Origin: Theileria orientalis strain Shintoku
Taxonomy: Eukaryota; Apicomplexa; Aconoidasida; Piroplasmida; Theileriidae
Length of the DNA: 64,000 nt
Reading direction: 5' to 3'
Assembly: GCF_000740895.1 (NCBI RefSeq)
Contig: NC_025263.1
Coordinates: 310,001-374,000 of the forward strand
Shown here one piece after another: positions 10,731-20,936 of the stretch. The position numbers and the translations under genes are program-made. Under the pieces are notes generated by a model that was not told the origin of the DNA, did not search any database, and was given only the letters and a program-made list of their open reading frames with translations. Within the stretch, counting starts at the first letter, position 1. Every line of letters starts with the position of its first letter.

Positions 10731-11797
10731 ATGTTTTTTGGCAATGCCGTGTCCTTGGACATTGAAATCGATGCGGACCCGAGCAGGTCATATGTATTCG
10801 TCGACCCGGCCCAGAAGGGAGTTAAATGTCCAATATTTTCGGTATTCTTGAATTTTGATGCATTTATTTATAGGAAGGAGAGGATATAAGTGGCACCGCG
10901 TTCATAAGTTTGAAGCCCGGGAAACGACTGGAGCACGGAGGAATCAAGGTTGAGTTAATCGGCCAAACAGGTATTTAAACACTAGTGGACGCGTTTTTTA
11001 GATACTTTGTATGATAAGTCCGGAGTTTACGATTTTTTTGTCATGTCAAAGGAGATAGAGCCTCCAGGTACTTTGTCTATTCCTTAAAGACGCTTAGGAA
11101 CACTGATTGAGAGTAAGCATTATAAGTGGAAGTTCCCGCTTGTTGGCATCGAAAATGAGACGTACTGGGGAGTCAACATCAAGCTGTACTATTTCATACG
11201 AATTACCGTCATCAAGGGCTACGGAGGGTGAGAGGCCACTTTCACATCCTGATTTAGAAACATCACCAAGGAATCCAGTTTCGCGGTCCAGAACATTGGA
11301 GTTCAGCCGGAAATAAATGACACAATAAAGATGGAGGTTTGTTGTCTTGACGTGACGATTTGTAGGTGGGAATTGAGGACTCCATCCACATTGAATTCGA
11401 ATACAACAAGTCCAAGTATCACCTGAGGGACGTGATTCTGGGCAAGGTCTACTTCTTGTCTGTCGGTCTGAACGTGAAGTACATGGAGATCGCCATACAG
11501 AGGGTGGAGTCCATAACTCTAGGTTCGCTCATCATTTTAAACCATTGTGTAGGCCGCAGCACCGTTAACGAGACAATCACCGTCACCAACTTTGAAATCA
11601 TGGATGGGTCTCCCATAAAGGGAGAGTGCATACCGGTTCGACTCTATCTCAACGGACTCGACATCTGTCCCACCTACAAGAATGTGCAAAACAAGCTGTC
11701 TGTGAAGCACTACATAAACCTAATGATCGTCGACGAGGACGATAGGCGTTACTTTAAAAAGCACGAAATAGAGCTGTGGAGAAGCCACTTAGGATGA
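10731..11797 (+). CDS. VPS26: Retromer subunit VPS26 (7 exons)
   Basis: Predicted exons are 10731-10841, 10874-10970, 11002-11067, 11098-11227, 11258-11336, 11366-11522 and 11553-11797, about 294 residues. VPS26 is the arrestin-fold subunit of the retromer core, which sorts cargo from endosomes to the Golgi; in apicomplexans this route supports rhoptry and microneme biogenesis. Diagnostic segments are [60 protein letters not shown] and the C-terminal [17 protein letters not shown], all as in animal and yeast VPS26. Every intron is 29-32 bp with GT/AG ends, and the frame is conserved across all junctions. The length is close to the usual VPS26 core, without the long C-terminal tails of some homologues. 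Confidence 0.92.
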
Positions 11798-11959
11798 ATC
11801 CACACAATTTTAATATCGTGAGCTTTTGTATATTTGTTTAAACCGTCCAATGGATTCATTCCTTGGACCCCAATTTAATTTGTATACACACTCATTATTC
11901 AGTTTAAGAATTTTCACTATTTCAATTTATTTTTGATTTATACTTATACAACATAAACA

Positions 11960-12608
11960 ATGAACGACTCTTCTGATTGTGATATATTTTATAACTTAAT
12001 TAAAAGGACCTTTTTAATAGAATCTCTCAAGGATACTCTTGACCAGATGGTTGAGGGGTACTATTTAACTAAAGAGAGCTCGGATAGAATCTTAAACGAA
12101 GCAGTAAAGGTATACTTATTTATATAATCACAGCGATTTAAATATTTAATTATATTCCCTATTGTTTATATAATCATTATGGTCATATTAATCATTTCAT
12201 AGGAATATCAAATCACTTTAAAAAACAACAAACATCTTTTTTGTAAAATTCTAGTCTTCGGCCAACTTGGTCAATATAAATATCTCGATAATATGTGGAC
12301 GTTTAACCTAAAGGATCCCCTCATTTGTTACTTCTATTCTCCCAGTGATCCCGATGGTAAATTTTATCTATAAACTCACTTATTTTACCAATTCAACCAC
12401 AAAATATGCATTTATTATGACATTGATATCTTTTTAACTGACACAATGTAACTATTTAGAGATTGATAATTCGGACGATGACGATTCCTACACACCGAGG
12501 AGCAGATCCACTGTTTCTAAGGAAATTTCAAAAAACCTACACTCTGACAATTATAAAGTATTTTGTGTTAAGGGGTATCTTAAAATCATGTCCGTGGAGG
12601 ACTACTGA
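11960..12608 (+). CDS. TOA2: TFIIA small (gamma) subunit (3 exons)
   Basis: Predicted exons are 11960-12109, 12203-12356 and 12460-12608, about 150 residues. TFIIA stabilises TBP on promoter DNA. The N-terminal helical part (FLIESLKDTLDQMVE...LTKESSDRILNEAV) and the beta-barrel part (KILVFGQLGQYKYLDNMWTFNLKDP) align by eye with the family pattern (SLQESLDEL; NTYRFCDNVWTF). The last exon holds an acidic insert (DNSDDDDSYTPRS) before the final strand (VFCVKGYLKIMSVEDY). The insert makes it longer than the ~109-residue human protein. The introns are about 93 and 103 bp, longer than most in this window. Confidence 0.8.
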
Positions 12609-12914
12609 AACACCGGTCTGTTTGGCAACTGTGGTCACCCCTGGATTCGTACCTCTCCTCACCCTACTGTACATCTACTATTAAGAATCCCAAATGCAAT
12701 CAGTATTTTACCCATTTGGTAATTTTAAATCCTTGTTTAATGTTTTACTTTTGTGAGTTTGCGTTTTTTCATTTTTAGCACCATTTACTTGCTTGTTCGC
12801 CACTACACTTATTAATTTTTACTTTACTCCACTCATGTTCCATTTTATTCAATTTTAATTATTTTTATTTTCTTTTGTAAACCATTTCAACATTAACTTT
12901 TTATATTGTTCTGA
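12609..12914. other. Spacer before tRNA-Gly
   Basis: T-rich sequence of about 300 bp between the TFIIA gamma gene and the tRNA. No credible coding or structured element was seen other than the tRNA that follows. Confidence 0.4.
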
Positions 12915-12920
12915 GCGTCT

Positions 12921-12956
<36 letters not shown>

Positions 12957-12986
12957 GCGACCCGGGTTCGACTCCCGGCCGACGCA
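12915..12986 (+). tRNA. tRNA-Gly (anticodon UCC)
   Basis: A 72-base cloverleaf. The D-arm contains AGTCCAACGGTTAGGA. The anticodon loop is CTTCCAA (anticodon TCC, reading GGA/GGG). The T-arm is CCGGG-TTCGACT-CCCGG, and the discriminator base is A. The A- and B-box sequences are intact and no intron is present. One acceptor-stem pair is irregular: position 6 is U and position 67 is C, whereas this tRNA family normally pairs there. It lies in the gap between the TFIIA gene and the minus-strand channel gene, whose stop codon is about 40 bases away. Confidence 0.93.
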
Positions 12987-13028
12987 CTTTTTGTTTTGGG
13001 TACCATGTACACTCACGGAGTCACCAAA

Positions 13029-15968
13029 TTAGTTTTTCGAGTAGTTGAACTCGATCAGGTCCCTGATGTCGCACGGGTGCATATAGCACACCTGGATGAT
13101 CTGGATCATCTTCTGGCTGAGCGGCTTCAGGTTGATCTCGTAGAACGAGCTGATCGACTGGATGATCGTGTCCGTGTACGAGCCGTACATCACGAGCCAG
13201 GTCGTCTGCAGCGCTGTCACTTTCTCTCACTTACCACGGGCGCGATGTACAGGATCGCGATCAGCAGGTGCGGCAGGTTCTTGTTCTGGCTGAACACTCC
13301 TGACATCATGAACTGCATGATTGACACGCAGAGCAGCATCGACTTGATTGCCGTCTTCGAAATGTCTCCCGACGTGTCGAACGGGAACTGCCAGAGGCTG
13401 TATGCGATGTTGTGTCTGTCGACGTAGAACCTTATCACGAAGTACAGTGCCGCCAGCGGCAGCAGGTACGGCGTAAAGAGCCTGCGTCACATTAGTCTCG
13501 ACTTAACTCACCCGAATGACAGCACCAGCGTCAGCAGCGCCAGGTGGTACGCGTACCAGTATCCCAGGTCGAAGAACGGGATCCCCTCGTCCGTGTTGAA
13601 TACCATCTGCGTGAAGTACCTCACTACACATTTGTTTTCCTCACTCGCTGGCTCCGCACTTACTTGCTAGTGGCGACATTTGCATCAGCTGGTTGCAGGG
13701 CACGATGAACGTTGCGTTGATCAGGTATATTGTCACGTACTTCCAGGACGTGTTGATGAGTATTCTTCCCATCTCCCTCGACAGCAGGTCCACGTCTCCG
13801 TCGAACACTCTCTACTCAGTTTGTTGTATCTCCAACATACCCATATTGCGATCATTGACGCCAGCAGTGGCACCACTATTGTGCTCGTGAACAGGTACAC
13901 TATGTGTTCGAACAGCAGGTACTTTTGGAAATTCGTGTGCGTCCACACTCCTAATTTTCCGTTTTTCAATCTTCACTCACCTATGTGCTTCGACAGGAAG
14001 AATATCAGATTCGGGTGAACTGCCGAGTTAATAAACAGCGTCACCAGCGACTGCAGTATACCTACAAGTCGTTGTCACACTTTCCCATTTTTCCTTACCA
14101 TGCCAAAACGACGACCTAATCAACTGTCCCACTCCTTCCACTGTTTCTATAATTTTTCATTAGATTTTTTCTTGGATCCACTATTGTATAATTTACTTAT
14201 TTTTACTCAAGTTCACTTCAATACAACACTCACCTTCTTCCTCGTTGTATCTTTTGATGATGTTGAACTTCACCAAAATGTACGTCACAAACAGGTAGAA
14301 CAGTATCATTGCCAGGTTAATCAGGAACCCTCTTATGATCACGTCCAGCCTTGTTTTGTTAAGGTTCATCCATATTATGTCCTTCGGGTGCGGCGCCGGC
14401 GATATGAACCATTTGTGCATCGTTTCCAGTATCCTCTTGTCTGATCATCTATTATTTTCTCGGGTCTCCCTACCTCTCAGGATGTGTATCACTAGGTTTG
14501 AGTCTGCAAACGATATGAAACATATTCTCGATGAGTACACCGACTCTCTGTTTTTTTCCTAAATCGTCGTCAACATTACTACTGCCTGTTTACCTCCTCT
14601 ATGTCCGTCTTGAGTCTTTTGATTGCCATCATTCTCCTCAAGAGTTTACTCTTTACGTTTCCGTAGTGATCGTATATGTCTCTTTCCATGTTCTGTATTC
14701 TTTCTTCTGAGGTTTCCTTGTCGTGTGGGCACAGAAGGTTGTGGCATGAAAATGACTTGACATTAATGCCTTCTGTCGATTTCGGGCCTATGTTCAGCCC
14801 GTGACAACTCGCCGAGCGTCTGAAGCTCGGCATTCTCTGCGTCATCGGCGCGTTCGTGTCGTCTGAAAACTGCTTCGTATCTGGCGACTTGTGCACGAAG
14901 TGCGTTCCCAGCGGCGCCGAGACTGCGTCGTACAGTCCTGCCAGCTGCTTCTTCAGGCACTCCAGCTTATTTTCCAGCCTAAAAGTATTATCTATTTTCC
15001 AACTCACAGTAGTCTTCTCCCTTGGTCCTTCACTAGGTGCACTGATATCACCTGTCCTGGGAAGTAGTTGTCGAAGTGTCTGTACATTACTGCTGGGTCT
15101 GTCACTGTCTTGCTGAATCCTGAGACCATGATTGTGTGTAGTTGCGGCCTCAGTATTGCTGACACTTGTTTGTTTCCCTGTATTTCCTTGTGTTTTTTAC
15201 CCCTCACCTCGATGCTGTTTCTGAACTTCAGGATAAAGTAGTACGCTATTATTGAGTACACCCACGTGTTTATGTAAAGTGCCCACGTCGTCGTCTTGCA
15301 GTTCAGCATGTCGTGGAATGTGTAACTCAGGAACGTTCCAGGCTCTCCCTGGAACAGGAACACCATGAACACCAACACGTTGATGACCACTGACGAGAGC
15401 AGGCACATAAGCATCATTTTGCAGTTCTGTCCCATGAACTTCAGGTACAGTATTGCTTCGTTGTTCGTTATTCTTTTTGAGCAGTCGTACAGCAGATACG
15501 TCCACCACGACCTCTTCGACTTAAACTTGTACAGGCTCTTCGCCAACTTCCTGGCTCCTGGGATATCGTCCGTTCCGATAGACTGATTCGGCAACTTTAC
15601 ATAAAGCCCGTAGTTATCAATCGACGACGATGTGAGCCTCAATCTATCTTCAAACTTTTCGCTCATAAACGACTTTTTAGCTGTAAACTCCACATTCGTT
15701 TCTAAAGCAGAATATGTGTGTTACACGTACCTTTTTTTAAAAACAGCTTATTCGGTTTCACTGCATCAAAATTGTGTCTGTCGAAGAACTTATCTTCTTC
15801 GTTTTTTATCTTTTTTAGGCGCAGCCTTCTCGTTGAAAATCCGACGTGTACCAGCGATATTATACTGTTGCGATATATTGACCAAAGGAAGATAAAAAAC
15901 GACAGTGTTGCCACGTCGAATATTACTATAGCCATAAAGGCTAAATAACTGTAGTCGTCGAATTTCAT
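13029..15968 (-). CDS. OSCA/TMEM63 (DUF221/CSC1)-type cation channel, 12 exons
   Basis: Predicted exons in transcription order are 15968-15731, 15701-15008, 14978-14594, 14558-14474, 14440-14234, 14146-14099, 14061-13981, 13950-13841, 13811-13664, 13623-13512, 13481-13235 and 13205-13029, about 843 residues. It is a multi-pass membrane protein of the hyperosmolality/stretch-gated calcium-permeable channel family. Evidence: an N-terminal membrane helix; a soluble domain with [14 protein letters not shown]...[13 protein letters not shown]; a coiled segment; the hallmark [13 protein letters not shown] just before the pore-domain helices; then at least seven hydrophobic segments. The 48-base exon 14099-14146 was placed because it keeps the frame and supplies the polar loop before the [11 protein letters not shown] helix. 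Introns are mostly 29-40 bp. In apicomplexans the role is unproven; osmotic or mechanical sensing is inferred from the family. Confidence 0.85.
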
Positions 15969-16376
15969 TTTACAAATAGTTATTTTTCGCTATAATTTAC
16001 AATTTGTATTAGTTTAGCCGATTAAGAGCTATTGACAATATTTTATTCTCATATTTTACAGACTTATTTAACAATTTTAATCATTTAGATATAATAAAAT
16101 GTGTTATATATTTACAAATATTTTTTCAAATTTTCCACCATCGGCTGCTCACACTTTGCACTATCGTCTTCGTGGTACACTAACTATTTACTTGTTTTTT
16201 CATAGTTCAAATGTTGTATCATAGTCACTTTGTCAATTATTACCGCTTTGTTTTATTTTTCATATAAATTCTTCATTTTTGCTCACATACATTTATTCTA
16301 CACTTATTCTTCTTTATTTTGTTCAGACATGTATAGTTTCTTTTAAATCACTTTAAACTCTCACACAATTTTAATT
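15969..16376. other. Spacer between divergent genes
   Basis: About 400 bp of AT-rich DNA upstream of the minus-strand channel gene and of the uncertain plus-strand frame at 16377. No named element is visible. Confidence 0.4.
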
Positions 16377-16943
16377 ATGGTTGGCAAGGCTTGGAAAAAT
16401 TTTGTCAACGAGTATCTCACTGAGATTGAGGACTCTTACACCAATGAGGAGCCTGACGTTGAGGAATCTTTCGAGAATCCTTCTTCCTTTGGCCTCGACC
16501 ACATTATGAACGACAAGAAATCTTGGTGCAGCACCATTGATCGCTCTTTCGGCTACGCTTTCAAGTTTTTTTGTCGCTTCGTCGTTACGAGGACCTTGGC
16601 TGAGTCTTCCATTCTCAACAGGTTCCAAATTAGGCCTTCTAATTTCAACGGCACCATAGATCGCAACTTTTGTTTTTCCGTCGCTCCTTCTGCGGCTCCC
16701 CTGCCAAAATACTACGAGTCCTACCCTCGGTACGCTCGGTGGCACAACTGGCACGTCAGGAGCCGCAGGCTCTTTCGGACTCGGCGCAGCTGCAACTTGA
16801 GTTACCTTCGTATGCTCACCACTTACCTGCGCCCTCCCTCCAAGCGCTCTTCCGGGGCGGTCGCCGTGGAGGTTGACAAGTACCGCGTCGTCAAGCCCGT
16901 CACTCAGTTTTCGACGCCCACTCTCTCTGCGGTTTTCGAGTAA
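16377..16943 (+). CDS. Uncertain small gene; strand not settled
   Basis: A plus-strand open frame of 188 residues beginning MVGKAWKNF. Its first ~100 codons use the GAG/GAC/AAC/TTC/TCT-rich set typical of strongly expressed genes here, and the N-terminal half is acidic and protein-like. The C-terminal half is Arg/Pro-rich and less convincing. A frame-aligned antisense frame of 193 codons covers the same span (16371-16952, minus). Because the two are codon-phased, one is a shadow of the other. I favour the plus strand on codon choice and residue composition, but a spliced minus-strand gene is not excluded. It lies only ~40 bases from the stop codon of the minus-strand kinase gene. No family recognised. 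Confidence 0.45.
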   Translation: MVGKAWKNFVNEYLTEIEDSYTNEEPDVEESFENPSSFGLDHIMNDKKSWCSTIDRSFGYAFKFFCRFVVTRTLAESSILNRFQIRPSNFNGTIDRNFCFSVAPSAAPLPKYYESYPRYARWHNWHVRSRRLFRTRRSCNLSYLRMLTTYLRPPSKRSSGAVAVEVDKYRVVKPVTQFSTPTLSAVFE

Positions 16944-16984
16944 TTCGTACATTTACGCTTATTACATTAATGTTTTACGTTACA

Positions 16985-19900
16985 TTATTCGCAGTAGAAT
17001 ATTTGCGAGCTCAGTGCTTCCTCTATTGACGGTCTATCGTTCGGGTCCACTGCCAGGAACGCTCTTATGAGCTTCTGCACATTTCTGTCAACTCTCTTCA
17101 TACTAACCTTGCAGTCGTCTGAGACCTTGTACGTTTGCGGGAACTTAACTCCCAGTATCGCCTCTTGGTACACTCGCTCTAATTACCCATTTGTCAGTGC
17201 AATTTATGTACTATAGCTACGTATCTACTTACACATCTACGCGTCTAGTTAAATACGTTCATATATAAACAAGTGCACACACACACACACAAGTATTTGT
17301 ACATATTATATACACACTTAACCGATTCCGTGCATATATTCTTACCTGATAGCGAACTCTTGCTGCAAAAGGTTCCGAACGGTCGACTACACGTGCTTAT
17401 TGTCGTCCTAGCTCACCTGTTGAACAACATCTCGTACAGTATGCATCCCACTGCCCATATATCGATCTAAATGCTCATATATTCCTCAACTCTACCTTGT
17501 CTGACAGCGGCACCTTCGCGTTTGCTCTCGTGTTTGCCATCAGGCACTCCGGCGGCTGGTACCATATCGTTCCTCCTCCTCCCCAGTACACTTCTGTTGC
17601 GTCGTGGCTTGCCATCTAAACATTATTATCACCATAGCTATCTTTCCTCTTATCAACTATATGCACTGTGCTCATCTTACCTTTGACAGACCAAAGTCCG
17701 CCAGCTTTATGTTTCCTCTGTGGTTCAGGATATTTCCTGGCTTCAGGTCCTACACGTTCCATTGCATTTGCATTTCTAGAATCTGCTACTACTACTGATA
17801 CTGCTACTACCAATACTACATCTACTACTGCTGATACCCCTATAGCTGGGTAACTAAATCACGACTACGTGGATGCCTAAACTTACACAGTGGTGCACTC
17901 TTCCTTCCGGCAGCGTCTTCATGTACAGCAATCCCCTAATCGTCGTTACTTTCGTGTCTAAGGTCCACTTACTGCAGTATTTGGTACGTCCAGGTTATCG
18001 CCAGCTTCTCTGGCACTGGCCCGTGCAGCTTTATGTAGTGGTCCAGGTCTCCGTCTACACACTTTCATCAGTTGTCGCTCCCTACCGTCGCACAGCTCCA
18101 GTATCGTCGCCAGCATGTTGTCGCCCATCTCGAAGCACGCCTTCATGTTAACGATGTTCGGGTGCGTTCTGCACGTCTTGTGTATGTCGATCTCGTTTTT
18201 AACTCTCATGACTACGTTTCCTCGCTCCACTGCGTCCATGTCGTGCGACAGGATGTGCAGCTTCGCCGCCTGCACTGTCAGCGTGATCGGGTCGAAGACT
18301 TCCCACACTTCTGCGAAGCCTCCCTTTCCCAGCATGTTGAGGAGTCTGTATCCTCTCTTCAGGGGCGGGAATCCTCCCCATTTTGAGTTTCTTTCTGCCC
18401 AGTGCAGCTTCAGCTTTTTGTACAGTGCCGACCTTCCGTTGTCCAGCTTTTTCTTCAGGTCGAAAAGCTCCGAGTTTGCTTCCAGTATCTGCTCCAGCAC
18501 CAGTGCCACCAGCTCCCTTCCTCTGTTTTTAACTGTCTTCATCATGTAGAGTGAGCTTTGCAGCACCTTCATGAGCTTGATTTCTGCGTAGCAGCACGTC
18601 GTGTACAGTGTTCCGTCTCTGAACGTGTCCTGACTCGGCGGCACTGTCACTCTGTTCGTATCCGTTTCATCTAGCCAATCCAACTGCTGAGGCATACTTG
18701 TGAATCCTAAGACTTGACTTCCGCCTGCGAACATCAGCGTTCCCAGCTCGTGCAGCAGCTGGTGGTATCCGTCCATTTCTCCTCTCTCCTCCATCTTACT
18801 GTATATCCACTTATTAACTCCTCCAGACGGCACTCTTGCTGAGAACACTTCGTTATGATCCACATCGTTGTATGAGCCCACTGAGTGCGTCGATGACGTG
18901 GTATTCCTCATCCTACTTTATCGTTATCACTACTGACGTTTCTGCCACTACTACTGATACTAATACTAACACTAACACTACTACTACCAATACTAATACT
19001 AACACTTCTACATTGAATTAACTCATCTCACCTTGGCGTCGTCGTTGTGTTCTGGTCTCTTTGTACCAGCTGAATTGGGTTGTTCTGGTTAAACCTTGCT
19101 GATGCCGCTGGCGTTTGATTCGACTTATCCGCGTTACTGCTCGTCGACGTCATGTTATTATCGTCACATTCTGCATTCATATTTCCACTTTCTAAGCTTA
19201 CTTGTTTTTGAGTCCATATTCCTCTCTTCGTCCTCTGACATAACTTCCATGTTTATTTGTGTTGCGCTTGTGTCCTTCGCGTTAGTTTCGTTAGACACTC
19301 CTCCTCCATACGGTATCGTCGTATCTCTTGACGAGTTATAGTTATTGTTTTGGTATTCGTCTGTATAGTTTGAGTTATAATTTTCCGAGTTGTGATGTGT
19401 GTTCATTGCTGTGTTCATTGCTGGGTCTATTGGCGTCGTGTTTTCGTTCCTGTTATCGATGTACGTTTCCATGTTTTGGTTAACTCCCACCATGTCTCTT
19501 TCTGTTGACTGTGTTTCTATGTTTTCTGGTTGTATTGGTCTCTGTACCATGTTCCTTCTCGTTGGTGTTGCTTGGATTCCTCTTGCTCCTCTTCTATTCC
19601 TATCCCATGTTCTTCTTAGACATGCGAACGACACTGTGTACAGCTTCCTCCACCTTTTCTTCAACATATTTGTCTCTCTGTGGAATTCACTTATAAAATC
19701 TCTTCTTCCGTATGTATTTTCTTCTGCTATCAGTTCACATTCGTACATTTTCCTTTCACATTCTTTTGCCTCTGCCAGTATTTCAAAAAAGTACCTCGAC
19801 ACCTAATTTTACTTTGACCAACACTACTCTACTTACCGACGATGCTTTGTGCTTTAATTTCTTATTTTTTTCCTAAAATTTATTATTTACCTCTCAATAT

Positions 19901-20684
19901 CTATACGCACCTGTTCTTTGTATAAGTAATCGTGATATTTGTTCAACATGTCATTGATCGACTTAAAGTATGATGGATTAAATTTCCTCCAGTCTCTTAT
20001 ATTATCATTTCTGTAAATCATAAACTAACTCATTCCAACTTACGATTTATAATTTGACTCTAAATCGTTAATCTGTTTATTTTCTTCAAACAATCTCGAA
20101 AATTCCTTGTTATTTAACACCTTTGATTTAAATTCATTTTTAAACCCATTTAAATTTTCCGAGTATTTTTCCATGTAATAATTAACCAAATAATTTTGTA
20201 TTAAATTCCTTTTCCACTGTTTACAAAACACATAGTGCCTTCTGTGTTTTTTTATCTCCTGCACACATTTACTTATCATATCACTAACCTGTATAAATTT
20301 ATTTGACACTGAGTACGCTCGTTCTGAACTTATATCAAGCCCATTTTCTGCTTCTTTGTTGTCCAGAAACTTTGCTACATCGTCTCCGAACAGTTCATCG
20401 AATGGAACTTTATACATATTTTCTATCTGATCAGTCAATGAAGGACTATACGCTATTAATGTTCTTCTTGGAGTTTTGACCAATTTCGGAAGAACGGGAT
20501 ATTCTGCGTTCGATCCAGAATTGTGCGATGAATTGTTTTCAGGTAAGTTAACCCTATTTAGTTTGTATGGATAGTCTGAGGGTACTACAAAAACTTCCTC
20601 CTTGTCGTTTGAGTTGACGAAAACTAACGGTATGTTAGAATCCACAAATTCCAGGTTGATTGCCCTTTCTTCCATTTCAATCAA
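16985..20684 (-). CDS. TLK: Tousled-like serine/threonine kinase (13 exons)
   Basis: Predicted exons in transcription order are 20684-20044, 20010-19911, 19872-19837, 19802-19202, 19170-19032, 18912-18086, 18054-17973, 17935-17887, 17749-17681, 17615-17496, 17466-17417, 17386-17346 and 17178-16985, about 982 residues. The N-terminal half is acidic, Asn/Thr-rich and partly coiled coil. The kinase domain begins at GYRLLNMLGKGGFAEVWEVFD, with AAKLHIL (catalytic Lys), LELCDDGDLDHYIKLHG, the catalytic loop HHCDLKPGNIL, ADFGLSK, WYQPPECL in the activation segment and DIWAVGCILYEMLF. DLKPGN, the GGFAEVWEVFD loop and the GGGGTIWYQPPE insert resemble Tousled-like kinases, which act on the ASF1 histone chaperone. 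The usual HRD Arg is replaced by Cys. Two introns are long and full of TAG/GTA triplets. Assignment to TLK rather than another kinase group is by eye. Confidence 0.72.
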
Positions 20685-20936
20685 TCATACATAAAATATT
20701 ATATAAAACTAAAATTTTTATAAAATTAAAAAATTACACATCGACAAATTTAAAATATTTATCTTGTATAAAACTTCCTCAGTCCCCATCCTAAAACAAC
20801 ATATTTACACATTTGTTATAAAATTTTGTTAATTTCATTCAATTTTTTATTTTAAATAAATGTTTATATCATTTATTAAACTCGTTGATAGATTCCTATT
20901 AGAATCCTGATGATTAATTTTTAATGTGTAATATTC

